From: Craterilacuibacter sp. RT1T
GTDB lineage: Bacteria > Pseudomonadota > Gammaproteobacteria > Burkholderiales > Chromobacteriaceae
Reading direction: 5' to 3'
Length of the DNA stretch: 64,000 nucleotides
Assembly (NCBI RefSeq): GCF_023502145.1
Contig: NZ_JAMFLI010000001.1
Span: 186,001 to 250,000, forward strand
Part shown: piece after piece, positions 57,074 through 64,000 of the stretch
Numbering within the stretch: position 1 is the stretch's first letter
Layout of the letters: every line of letters starts with the position of its first letter
The notes under the pieces: generated by a model
Told to the model about the DNA's origin: nothing
Database searches by the model: none
The model's input: only the letters and a program-made list of their open reading frames with translations
Translations under genes and position numbers: made by a program

Positions 57074-58933
57074 TTAGAGTTCTGCAATATTGTGGCCTTT
57101 AAGCGCGCGGCGGATATTGCGATCCATGCGGCGTGAGGCAAAGGTATCGGTCGCGCGGTTCAGCGCGGCGGTGGCTTCGTTGATAGCGCGGGTATGGCTC
57201 TGGGTTATTGCACTGTCTACCGCATTCAGGCAGGTATCGACCTGTGCGCGCTCTGTGTCGTCCAGCAAGTCGCCATCGCTTTGCAGCGCAGTGCGGGTGA
57301 CATCCATCAGGCTTTGGGCATCGACGATGGCCTCACGCAGTTTGCGTGCCTGGATATCATCCTGCACATGGTCCATGGACTCGGTCAGCATGCGGCTGAT
57401 ATCGTCATCCGACAGGCCATAAGACGGCTTGATGGTGATGCTGGCCTCCACGCCCGAGGTGAGTTCACGGGCGAACACCGACAGCAGGCCATCGGCGTCG
57501 ATCTGGAAGCTGATGCGGATGCGGGCGGCACCGGCCACCATGGGCGGAATGCCGGTCAGTACAAAGCGGCCCAGCGAGCGGCAATCCGCCACCAGTTCGC
57601 GCTCGCCCTGCAGCACATGAATGCTCATGGCCGTCTGGCCATCTTTGAAGGTGGTGAACTCCTGCGCCCGGGCGACCGGCAAGGTGGTATTGCGCGGGAT
57701 GATTTTCTCGGTCAGCCCGCCCATGGTTTCGATGCCCAGCGACAGCGGATTCACATCCAGCAGCAGCCAGTCGTCCCCCTGCTTATTGCCCGCCAGCACA
57801 TTGGCCTGAATGGCGGCGCCCAGCGCAACCACCTTGTCCGGGTCGAGGTTGGTCAGTGGCGGCTGGCCGAAGAACTGGCCGACGGCCTGCTGGATGGCCG
57901 GCATGCGTGTGGCGCCGCCCACCATGACCACGCCGGCAATATCGGCCGCCGCGATGCGTGCGTCCCGCAGTGCCTTGCGCATGGGGAGTAGTGTCTTGTC
58001 GATCAGGGTGCGGGTGATGCTGTGAAAGGTGTCCTGCAGCAGCACAAGGTCCAGCGCCTGGCCATCGGACAGAATGGCGGTAATGCGGGCATCGCTGTGT
58101 TCGCTCAGGTGTTCCTTGGCTTCGCGTGCGCGGGTCAGCAGCAAGCGGGTATCCTGGGCATTCAGGCCGGACAGGCCGGCTTCGGCCAGTATCCAGCAAT
58201 AGATGCGGTGGTCGAAGTCATCCCCGCCCAAGGCGGCATCGCCGCTGGTGGACAGCACTTCGAATACGCCACGGGTCAGCTTGAGAATGGATACGTCCAG
58301 CGTGCCGCCACCCAGATCATAGACGGCGTAAGTGCCTTCGGAAGCGTTGTCCAGCCCATAGGCGATCGCCGCCGCCGTGGGTTCGTTCAACAGGCGCAAG
58401 ACATGCAGGCCGGCCAGGCGAGCGGCGTCCTTGGTGGCCTGACGCTGCGCATCATCGAAATAAGCCGGGACGGTGATGACGGCCCCGGTCAGCTCGCCGC
58501 CCAGGCTCGCTTCTGCGCGCAGGCGCAGGGTCTTGAGAATTTCGGCCGAGACTTCGACCGGGCTTTTGGCGCCGCTATGGGTCTGGATCTGCAACATGCC
58601 CGGCGTATCGATAAAGCGGTAGGGCAGGGACGCCGCTTCGGCGATATCGGACAGGCTGCGCCCCATAAAGCGTTTGGTCGAAACGATGGTGTTATGCGGG
58701 TCGCGGCTTTGCTCGGCTTGTGCCTCGATGCCGACTACGCTCTGGCCGTCGCTCAGATAGCGCACGACCGAGGGCAGCAGACTGCGGCCGTGGGCATCGG
58801 GCAGGACGGTTGCCGTGCCGCTGCGTACGGTAGCGACCAGGGAGTTGGTGGTGCCAAGGTCGATGCCGACGGCGAGGCGATGCTGATGAGGTGCTGCTGA
58901 CAGGCCGGGTTCGGCTATTTGCAATAGGGCCAT
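57074..58933 (-). CDS. hscA: Fe-S assembly chaperone HscA
   Basis: Hsp70-type ATPase of 619 residues specialised for handing clusters from Isc[18 protein letters not shown] at about 24-40, [26 protein letters not shown] and [11 protein letters not shown] are the nucleotide-binding signatures; the substrate-binding domain follows from about residue 385. Lies 42 bp after hscB. Confidence 0.97.
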   Translation of the reverse strand: MALLQIAEPGLSAAPHQHRLAVGIDLGTTNSLVATVRSGTATVLPDAHGRSLLPSVVRYLSDGQSVVGIEAQAEQSRDPHNTIVSTKRFMGRSLSDIAEAASLPYRFIDTPGMLQIQTHSGAKSPVEVSAEILKTLRLRAEASLGGELTGAVITVPAYFDDAQRQATKDAARLAGLHVLRLLNEPTAAAIAYGLDNASEGTYAVYDLGGGTLDVSILKLTRGVFEVLSTSGDAALGGDDFDHRIYCWILAEAGLSGLNAQDTRLLLTRAREAKEHLSEHSDARITAILSDGQALDLVLLQDTFHSITRTLIDKTLLPMRKALRDARIAAADIAGVVMVGGATRMPAIQQAVGQFFGQPPLTNLDPDKVVALGAAIQANVLAGNKQGDDWLLLDVNPLSLGIETMGGLTEKIIPRNTTLPVARAQEFTTFKDGQTAMSIHVLQGERELVADCRSLGRFVLTGIPPMVAGAARIRISFQIDADGLLSVFARELTSGVEASITIKPSYGLSDDDISRMLTESMDHVQDDIQARKLREAIVDAQSLMDVTRTALQSDGDLLDDTERAQVDTCLNAVDSAITQSHTRAINEATAALNRATDTFASRRMDRNIRRALKGHNIAEL

Positions 58934-58975
58934 GGCGTCTTCGGGTCTTTGTCGTGCGAGCGTAAACCCGCGTTT

Positions 58976-59509
58976 CTAGTACAGCAGCGCTTCGATGGCG
59001 TCGCCGGTGTCCTGCTCGATTTTTTCCAGGAAGCGCAATTTTCGCACTAAAACCGCTGCGCCTTCCAGATCGTGTTCGTTGTCTATGCCTTGTGTCAGTG
59101 CCGTTTCCAGTTCGCGCATATCGCTCTGAATCTCGCGCGACAACTTTTCCAGTGCCTCGATATCGCTGTCAGCCTTGGCATCGGCCAGTGCCTCATGCCA
59201 CTCCATCTGCAACATCAGAAAGTCGGCCGGCATGCTGGTGTTGGTTTCTTCCTGCGTATCCACGCCGGCGAGCGACAGCAGATAGCGTGCGCGCGAAATC
59301 GGCTTTTTCAGCGTCTGATAGGCTTCATTGACGCGGGTCGCCACCATCAGTGCGCGGCGCCGCTCCGCGTCCGGCGCGCTGGCAAAGCGGTCCGGGTGCA
59401 CTTCGGCGGCGATGGTGCGCCAGTTGCGCTCAAGCAAGGCCAGATCCAGCGCGAAGCGCTGCGGCAGGGCGAACAGCGCAAAGTAGTCCTGGGTAAAGTC
59501 GGAATTCAT
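58976..59509 (-). CDS. hscB: Fe-S co-chaperone HscB
   Basis: J-protein of 177 residues. DYFALFALPQRFALD begins the J domain with HPD at 38-40, followed by a helical C-terminal domain that binds IscU. It is separated from iscA by 61 bp containing a perfect 12-bp hairpin. Confidence 0.95.
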   Translation of the reverse strand: MNSDFTQDYFALFALPQRFALDLALLERNWRTIAAEVHPDRFASAPDAERRRALMVATRVNEAYQTLKKPISRARYLLSLAGVDTQEETNTSMPADFLMLQMEWHEALADAKADSDIEALEKLSREIQSDMRELETALTQGIDNEHDLEGAAVLVRKLRFLEKIEQDTGDAIEALLY

Positions 59510-59542
59510 GGCAGTCCTGCAGGGCGCGAGCCCCGTTTATGG

Positions 59543-59568
59543 GTGTATCCGGCCGTGGCCGGATACAC
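59543..59568. promoter_or_regulatory. Perfect 12-bp hairpin between iscA and hscB
   Basis: GTGTATCCGGCC (59543-59554) and GGCCGGATACAC (59557-59568) are exact inverted repeats separated by GT, two bases beyond the iscA stop. No U run follows, so it is more likely an mRNA-stabilising or processing hairpin that sets iscRSUA above hscBA-fdx-iscX. Confidence 0.6.
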
Positions 59569-59570
59569 TG

Positions 59571-59894
59571 TCAGACATTAAAGCTTTCGCCGCAGCCGCA
59601 CTCGTTCTTGACGTTGGGGTTGTTGAACTTGAAGCCTTCGTTCAGCCCTTCCTTGGCAAAATCAAGCTCGGTGCCATCCAGATAGGCCAGACTCTTGGCA
59701 TCGGTAAACACGGTCACGCCATCGTTCTCGAAGGTGATGTCGTCTTCGCTGGGTACATCGACAAATTCGAGTTTGTAAGCCATGCCCGAGCAGCCGGAGG
59801 TCTTGACACCCAGACGGATGCCCAGACCCTTGCCGCGTTTGGCAATGAAGTTGCGGATATGATCAGCAGCGGCTTGAGTCAGGGTAATCGCCAT
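59571..59894 (-). CDS. iscA: Iron-sulfur assembly protein IscA
   Basis: A-type carrier of 107 residues. The ligands C35 (SGCSGMAY), C99 and C101 (ECGCGESF) are complete. AAGGAG precedes the ATG. It starts 9 bp after iscU. Confidence 0.96.
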   Translation of the reverse strand: MAITLTQAAADHIRNFIAKRGKGLGIRLGVKTSGCSGMAYKLEFVDVPSEDDITFENDGVTVFTDAKSLAYLDGTELDFAKEGLNEGFKFNNPNVKNECGCGESFNV

Positions 59895-59903
59895 GATGTC
59901 TCC

Positions 59904-60287
59904 TTATTGACCGTGTTTTTGCTTGTAGTCGCTGACGGCCGCCTTGATGGCGTCTTCGGCGAGTATCGAGCAGTGGATCTTGACCGGTGGCAGGGCCAGT
60001 TCTTCGGCGATTTCAGTATTTTTGATGGCCATCGCCTGATCCAGCGTCTTGCCCTTGACCCATTCGGTCACGAGCGAGGACGAGGCAATGGCAGAGCCGC
60101 AGCCATAGGTCTTGAATTTGGCATCTTCGATCACGCCATCGGCGCCGACCTTGATTTGCAGCTTCATCACGTCGCCGCAAGCCGGTGCACCGACCATGCC
60201 GGTGCCGACCGTGTCGTCGCCTTTTTCAAAGGCGCCGACATTGCGCGGGTTTTCATAGTGGTCGAGGACTTTTTCGCTATAAGCCAT
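59904..60287 (-). CDS. iscU: Fe-S cluster scaffold IscU
   Basis: Scaffold of 127 residues. C37 and D39 (APACGD), C63 (YGCGSAIASS) and C106 (KIHCSIL) are at the same numbers as in E. coli IscU, and the LPPVKIHC segment recognised by HscA is present. A small hairpin (60311-60332) lies in the 57-bp gap from iscS. Confidence 0.97.
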   Translation of the reverse strand: MAYSEKVLDHYENPRNVGAFEKGDDTVGTGMVGAPACGDVMKLQIKVGADGVIEDAKFKTYGCGSAIASSSLVTEWVKGKTLDQAMAIKNTEIAEELALPPVKIHCSILAEDAIKAAVSDYKQKHGQ

Positions 60288-60344
60288 GGTATTTCTCCTT
60301 GTTGCCGGTTCGGGCCGCTATTTGCCGGCCCGTGTCCGTCGATG

Positions 60345-61562
60345 TCAGTGTGCAGCCCACTGGACGGTATTCAGATCCACCCCGTCCTTGAACATTTCCC
60401 ACAGCGGGGACAATTCGCGCAGTTTGCCGATTTTCTCTTTGAGCAGCTTGATGGCGTAGTCGATTTCTTCTTCGGTGGTAAAGCGGCCGATGGTGAAGCG
60501 GATGGAGCTGTGCGCCATCTCGTCATTGCGTCCCAGTGCGCGCAGCACATAGGAAGGCTCGAGCGAAGCCGAGGTACAGGCCGAGCCGGAGGATACGGCC
60601 AGATCCTTGATCGCCATAATCAGGCTTTCGCCTTCGACAAAATTGAAGCTGACATTGAGGTTGTGCGGCACACGCTGTTCGACGTCGCCGTTGATATACA
60701 CCTCTTCCATATCCTGAATGCCGTGCCACAGACGGTCGCGCAGCATACGGATGCGTTCGTTTTCGGCGTGCATGTCCATGCGGGCAATGCGGAAAGCCTC
60801 GCCCATGCCGGCGATCTGGTGTGTGGCCAGGGTGCCGGAGCGGAAGCCACGCTCATGGCCGCCGCCGTGCATCTGCGCTTCCAGACGGACGCGCGGTTTG
60901 CGGCGGATATACAGGGCGCCGATGCCTTTAGGCCCATACGTTTTGTGCGCCGAGAAGCTCATCAGGTCGACCTTGAGTTTGTCCAGATCGATATCAACCT
61001 TGCCGGTGGCTTGCGCCGCATCGACATGGAACAGGATGCCTTTTTCACGGCACAACTCGCCAATGGCGGGGATGTCCTGAATGACGCCGATTTCGTTATT
61101 GACGAACATGACCGACACCAAAATGGTGTCCGGACGGATCGCGGCTTTGAGAGCCTCCAGATCGATCAGACCATTTTCCAGCACATTGAGGTAAGTGACC
61201 TCAAAGCCCTGACGCTCCAGCTCGCGCATGGTGTCAAGAATGGCCTTGTGTTCGGTCTTGACCGTAATCAGGTGTTTGCCCTTGGTTTTGTAAAACTGGG
61301 CCGCGCCCTTGAGGGCCAGATTGTTGGACTCGGTTGCGCCCGAGGTCCAGACGATTTCCTTGGCGTCACAACCCACCAGCTTGGCCACTTCGACCCGTGC
61401 GTTCTCTACCGCCGCTTCAGCCTCCCAGCCAAAAGGATGGCTGCGCGAAGCGGGGTTGCCGAATTTTTCGGTCAGGTAGGGAATCATCACCTCGGCCACA
61501 CGCGGGTCTATCGGCGTGGTGGCGGAGTAGTCGAGGTAAATGGGAAGCTTGAGCTGGCTCAT
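60345..61562 (-). CDS. iscS: Cysteine desulfurase IscS
   Basis: PLP enzyme of 405 residues taking sulfur from cysteine for Fe-S clusters and tRNA thiolation. PLP lysine K207 in [12 protein letters not shown] and the persulfide cysteine C329 in [13 protein letters not shown] are both present. The true start is the ATG at 61562; the open frame continues upstream into iscR. Confidence 0.97.
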   Translation of the reverse strand: MSQLKLPIYLDYSATTPIDPRVAEVMIPYLTEKFGNPASRSHPFGWEAEAAVENARVEVAKLVGCDAKEIVWTSGATESNNLALKGAAQFYKTKGKHLITVKTEHKAILDTMRELERQGFEVTYLNVLENGLIDLEALKAAIRPDTILVSVMFVNNEIGVIQDIPAIGELCREKGILFHVDAAQATGKVDIDLDKLKVDLMSFSAHKTYGPKGIGALYIRRKPRVRLEAQMHGGGHERGFRSGTLATHQIAGMGEAFRIARMDMHAENERIRMLRDRLWHGIQDMEEVYINGDVEQRVPHNLNVSFNFVEGESLIMAIKDLAVSSGSACTSASLEPSYVLRALGRNDEMAHSSIRFTIGRFTTEEEIDYAIKLLKEKIGKLRELSPLWEMFKDGVDLNTVQWAAH

Positions 61563-61591
61563 GTTTGAATTCTCCGAATGGGTGCCGGCGC

Positions 61592-62077
61592 TTAAAGGGC
61601 GCTGGTTGTGGCCTCGGCATGCGCCCTGTGCTTTGGCGACTCGCGTTGGTCCTGCATTACATTGACTTCTTTGGCGCGCTGCTTGTCGACCAGACTGCCC
61701 AGGCTGATTTTGGACAGGTAGTCGTATAAGGTGGCGTTCAGTTCGGTCCATAAGTCGTGCGTCATGCAGCGCTGGCTGCCACGACAATTTTCCTTGCCGC
61801 CACACTGGGTGGCATCGACCGGCTCATCCACGGCCGCGATGATTTGGGAGACTGAAATACTCTCAGCCTCACGAGCCAGTGTGTAGCCGCCGCCCGGTCC
61901 GCGCGTGCTTTCAACCAGCTCAGAGCGCCTGAGCTTGCCGAATAATTGTTCCAGATACGACAGGGAAATGCCTTGGCGCTCGCTGATGCCGGCCAGCGTG
62001 ACCGGCCCGCCGGCTTCGCGCATGGCGAGATCGAGCATGGCGGTGACGGCGAAGCGTCCTTTGGTAGTCAGGCGCAT
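61592..62077 (-). CDS. iscR: Fe-S-sensing regulator IscR
   Basis: Rrf2-family repressor of 161 residues. The winged helix covers the first 70 residues ([18 protein letters not shown]), and the cluster ligands C92, C98, C104 and H107 match E. coli IscR exactly. With its 2Fe-2S cluster it represses the isc operon by binding the type 1 site at 62143-62167. Lies 29 bp before iscS. Confidence 0.97.
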   Translation of the reverse strand: MRLTTKGRFAVTAMLDLAMREAGGPVTLAGISERQGISLSYLEQLFGKLRRSELVESTRGPGGGYTLAREAESISVSQIIAAVDEPVDATQCGGKENCRGSQRCMTHDLWTELNATLYDYLSKISLGSLVDKQRAKEVNVMQDQRESPKHRAHAEATTSAL

Positions 62078-62133
62078 GGTGTGGTGTTCTCCCTGTCTTT
62101 GCTGCTTTTATATAGTTTCGCAATCCCAAGCGG

Positions 62134-62167
62134 ATTATGCCAATACCCGAGTGTTTTGGTCAAGTAT
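62134..62167 (-). promoter_or_regulatory. isc operon promoter with IscR type 1 binding site
   Basis: On the minus strand the 25 bases at 62143-62167 match the IscR type 1 consensus (ATASYYGACTRWWWYAGTCRRSTAT) at 23 of 25 positions. They overlap a promoter with -35 TTGACC (62158-62163) and -10 CATAAT (62134-62139) 18 bases apart, about 57 bp from the iscR ATG. Holo-IscR would block the polymerase directly. Confidence 0.85.
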
Positions 62168-62286
62168 TGACTGCGAAAGTTTTTATGCGCGCTGTATAAG
62201 GCAGGGGAAGACTGGAAACCCGATAATTTTACTAGGAATAATGCTGTTCCGGGAGGGTTTTATTGCTGTTTATTGCAAGGCGTGGT

Positions 62287-62307
62287 GTATTATCGCTCAG
62301 ATAATAC
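62287..62307. promoter_or_regulatory. Inverted repeat upstream of the FabH-like gene
   Basis: GTATTATC (62287-62294) and GATAATAC (62300-62307) are perfect inverted repeats around GCTCA, 57 bp upstream of the FabH-like start. A candidate operator; TATAAC just after may be the -10 box. Confidence 0.45.
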
Positions 62308-62363
62308 TTGTGTATAACATTGATAACGGCAGGCGTTGTTGTGCCGGCCATGGAGCTTTTTGC

Positions 62364-63485
62364 ATGAACAAGGTTGTGATCAGCGGGACCGGTCTGTTTA
62401 CGCCGCCCAATGCCGTCAGTAATGAGCAGCTAGTGGCCGCATTCAATGCCTATGTACAGGCTTTTAATGCTGAAAATCAGGCCGCGATTGCCGAGGGCCG
62501 CGTGGCGGCATTGGCCGAGTCTAGTGCCGAGTTCATTATCAAGGCGTCCGGCATTCACCAGCGCTATCTGATGGATGCAAACGGGGTACTCGATCCTGCG
62601 CGTATGACGCCCCATTTGCCCGAGCGCAGCAATGACGAGCTGTCCATCCAGGCCGAAATGGCGGTGGCTGCCGCGCGCGAAGCACTGGCGAATGCCGGGA
62701 AAACGGCTGCCGATATCGATATGGTGATTGTGGCCTGCTCCAATATGCAGCGTGCTTACCCGGCCATGGCGGTCGAGGTGCAACAGGCTTTGGGGATAGC
62801 CGGCTACGGTTATGATATGAATGTGGCTTGCTCGTCGGCGACGTTCGGCATTCAGGCGGCCGTCAATGCGATCTCGGCCGGCGCTGCGCGCGCGGTCTTG
62901 ATGGTGAATCCGGAAATCTGTTCGGCCCACCTGAATTTCCGCGATCGTGACAGCCATTTCATCTTTGGTGACGCAGCCACCGCCGTGGTGCTGGAGCGTG
63001 CCGATCTGGCCACTTCAGCCCAGCGCTTCGAGATTCTGGGCTGCAAACTGGCGACCCAGTTCTCCAATAATATCCGCAATAATGCCGGTTTCCTGAACCG
63101 CTGCGACGAGGCCGGCATTGGTGCGCCGGACAAGCTGTTTGTGCAGCAGGGACGCAAGGTATTCAAGGAAGTGTGCCCTATGGTGGGGGAGCATATTGTG
63201 TCTCATCTGGCGAACCTTGCGATCGCGCCGGAATCGGTGCGCCGTTTCTGGCTGCATCAGGCCAATCTGGCGATGAATCAGCTGATCTCGCGCCGCGTCC
63301 TCGGCCGCGAGGCCACACTGGACGAAGCGCCGGTGATTCTGGACCGCTATGCCAACACCAGTTCGGCCGGCTCGGTGATCGCTTTTCACCTTTACCACGC
63401 CGATATGGCGGCAGGTGAGGTTGGCGTATTGTCTTCCTTTGGTGCCGGCTACTCGGTGGGCAGTGTGGTGCTGCGTAAAATCTGA
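62364..63485 (+). CDS. Beta-ketoacyl-ACP synthase III-like protein (second KAS III)
   Basis: Thiolase-fold condensing enzyme of 373 residues with the complete KAS III triad: C156 (VACSSATFG), H298 (WLHQANLAM) and N331 (YANTSSAGS). It is about 50 residues longer than the FabH at 10134, mainly through an insert near 25-60, and is a different subfamily, possibly acting on longer or secondary-metabolite acyl chains. The ATG at 62364 is preceded by a GGAG-type ribosome site. It is divergent from iscR across 286 bp and has no fab neighbours. Confidence 0.87.
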   Translation: MNKVVISGTGLFTPPNAVSNEQLVAAFNAYVQAFNAENQAAIAEGRVAALAESSAEFIIKASGIHQRYLMDANGVLDPARMTPHLPERSNDELSIQAEMAVAAAREALANAGKTAADIDMVIVACSNMQRAYPAMAVEVQQALGIAGYGYDMNVACSSATFGIQAAVNAISAGAARAVLMVNPEICSAHLNFRDRDSHFIFGDAATAVVLERADLATSAQRFEILGCKLATQFSNNIRNNAGFLNRCDEAGIGAPDKLFVQQGRKVFKEVCPMVGEHIVSHLANLAIAPESVRRFWLHQANLAMNQLISRRVLGREATLDEAPVILDRYANTSSAGSVIAFHLYHADMAAGEVGVLSSFGAGYSVGSVVLRKI

Positions 63486-63500
63486 CTCATCAAAAGTATA

Positions 63501-63588
63501 CAAAATACATTTGGCGCGAAGTATTTTGTTGCAAATGACATCATTGTTGCTTAGTGTTCTTCTCTATGTGCCCGGCGTATGCGCCGGG
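63501..63588 (+). promoter_or_regulatory. Two hairpins between the FabH-like gene and the DppA-like gene
   Basis: CAAAATAC (63501-63508) pairs with GTATTTTG (63521-63528), a weak AT-rich stem that may end the FabH-like transcript. CCCGGCG (63571-63577) pairs with CGCCGGG (63582-63588) in what is probably the 5' leader of the following gene. Confidence 0.4.
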
Positions 63589-63622
63589 TACTTTCCACAC
63601 ACGGGAATCATGAGGAGAAACC

Positions 63623-64000
63623 ATGAAGACAATGACACGTGTTTTGCTCGCTGCCGGCCTGATCGCCGGTGCCCAGTTGGCCCATGCTGCAGGTGGCACG
63701 CTGATCTACTGCTCTGAAGCCAGTCCTGAAGGCTTTGATAATGCCCAATATACCGGTGGCAACAGCTTTGATGCTTCCGGTCATCCGCTGTACAACCGTC
63801 TGGTCGAATTCGAACAAGGCTCGACCAAACTGCAGCCAGGTCTGGCGGAAAGCTGGACCGTATCCCCTGACGGCAAGGTCTATACCTTCAAGCTCAGAAA
63901 AGGCGTCAAATTCCACACCACCGAAAACTTCAAGCCGACACGCGACTTTAACGCCGACGATGTGGTGCTGAGTTTTGACCGCATGGTCAACAAGAACAAC
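63623..64000 (+). CDS. dppA: Peptide ABC transporter substrate-binding protein (DppA-like), partial
   Basis: Only the first 126 residues are in the window; the gene runs off the right edge. A signal peptide (residues 1-22, ending QLAHA) is followed by [21 protein letters not shown] and [24 protein letters not shown], typical of the SBP_bac_5 family and closest to dipeptide-binding DppA. GAGGAGA is a strong ribosome site. DppBCDF would be expected downstream. Confidence 0.88.
   Translation, partial: MKTMTRVLLAAGLIAGAQLAHAAGGTLIYCSEASPEGFDNAQYTGGNSFDASGHPLYNRLVEFEQGSTKLQPGLAESWTVSPDGKVYTFKLRKGVKFHTTENFKPTRDFNADDVVLSFDRMVNKNN

Noticed and set aside
59508-61568. 686-codon open frame antisense to iscA, iscU and iscS
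   Set aside because: It spans three well-supported genes on the other strand; its length follows from the codon bias of those genes.

Overview
This is a contiguous stretch of bacterial chromosome that is almost entirely core housekeeping DNA. Gene content and order point to a betaproteobacterium, most likely Neisseriales and probably the Chromobacteriaceae side rather than Neisseria itself. The pointers are a Neisseria-type trimeric porin, the order ndk-rlmN-pilW-rodZ-ispG-hisS-(yfgM)-bamB-der-hfq-hflX-hflK-hflC-hisZ-purA, a DUF4936 protein, split heptose kinase and epimerase genes next to lapAB and pyrF, and a full iscRSUA-hscBA-fdx-iscX operon. The taxonomic call is inference; there is no rRNA in the window. 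I found no tRNA, rRNA, CRISPR array, prophage or intact insertion sequence.

Layout. 1-8.3 kb: a porin, a candidate small RNA just upstream of it, metY, a GIDE/EF-hand membrane protein and lemA on the minus strand; then a DUF2520 dehydrogenase-like gene that runs into a 7-bp tandem repeat, followed by pncB, an RsmI-like methyltransferase and a Maf pyrophosphatase. 8.3-14.6 kb: the fatty-acid operon yceD-rpmF-plsX-fabH-fabD-fabG-acpP-fabF. 14.7-20 kb: pabB-pabC, DUF4936, tyrA, cytochrome b561, aroA. 20.2-29.6 kb: cmk-rpsA-ihfB, lapA-lapB-pyrF-rfaE1-rfaD, cysM, zapE. 29.6-45.7 kb: a SPOR protein, then the long ndk-to-purA run listed above. 45.9-50.4 kb: mpl, a serine-type transporter, a small unknown gene and serB. 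50.4-53.4 kb: the only accessory-looking patch, with a DJ-1/PfpI protein and an Old Yellow Enzyme gene, each ending exactly at a copy of a 140-bp MITE-like repeat, and a TetR regulator sharing an operator with the OYE gene. 53.5-64 kb: class I fumarase, udk, a glutathione transferase, the isc operon with a near-consensus IscR site over its promoter, a divergent FabH-like synthase and the start of a DppA-like binding protein cut by the window edge.

How the genes work together. The plsX/fab block makes acyl chains for membrane and lipid A; lapA/lapB, rfaE1 and rfaD make and pace lipopolysaccharide; bamB serves outer-membrane protein assembly (the porin is a likely client); rodZ, mpl and zapE act on cell shape, wall recycling and division; rpsA, hfq, der, hflX, rlmN and hisS serve translation; hflK/hflC control FtsH. 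The isc genes supply Fe-S clusters to enzymes encoded here, such as IspG, RlmN and class I fumarase.

Novelty. I see no convincing undescribed multi-gene system. The observations most worth following are the candidate sRNA (about 1537-1617), the pair of 140-bp elements sitting on stop codons with TNA flanks, the 17-copy heptamer tract, the perfect 12-bp hairpin inside the isc operon, the acpP and sdaC-like palindromes, and two promoters placed so close to their start codons that leaderless mRNAs are predicted.
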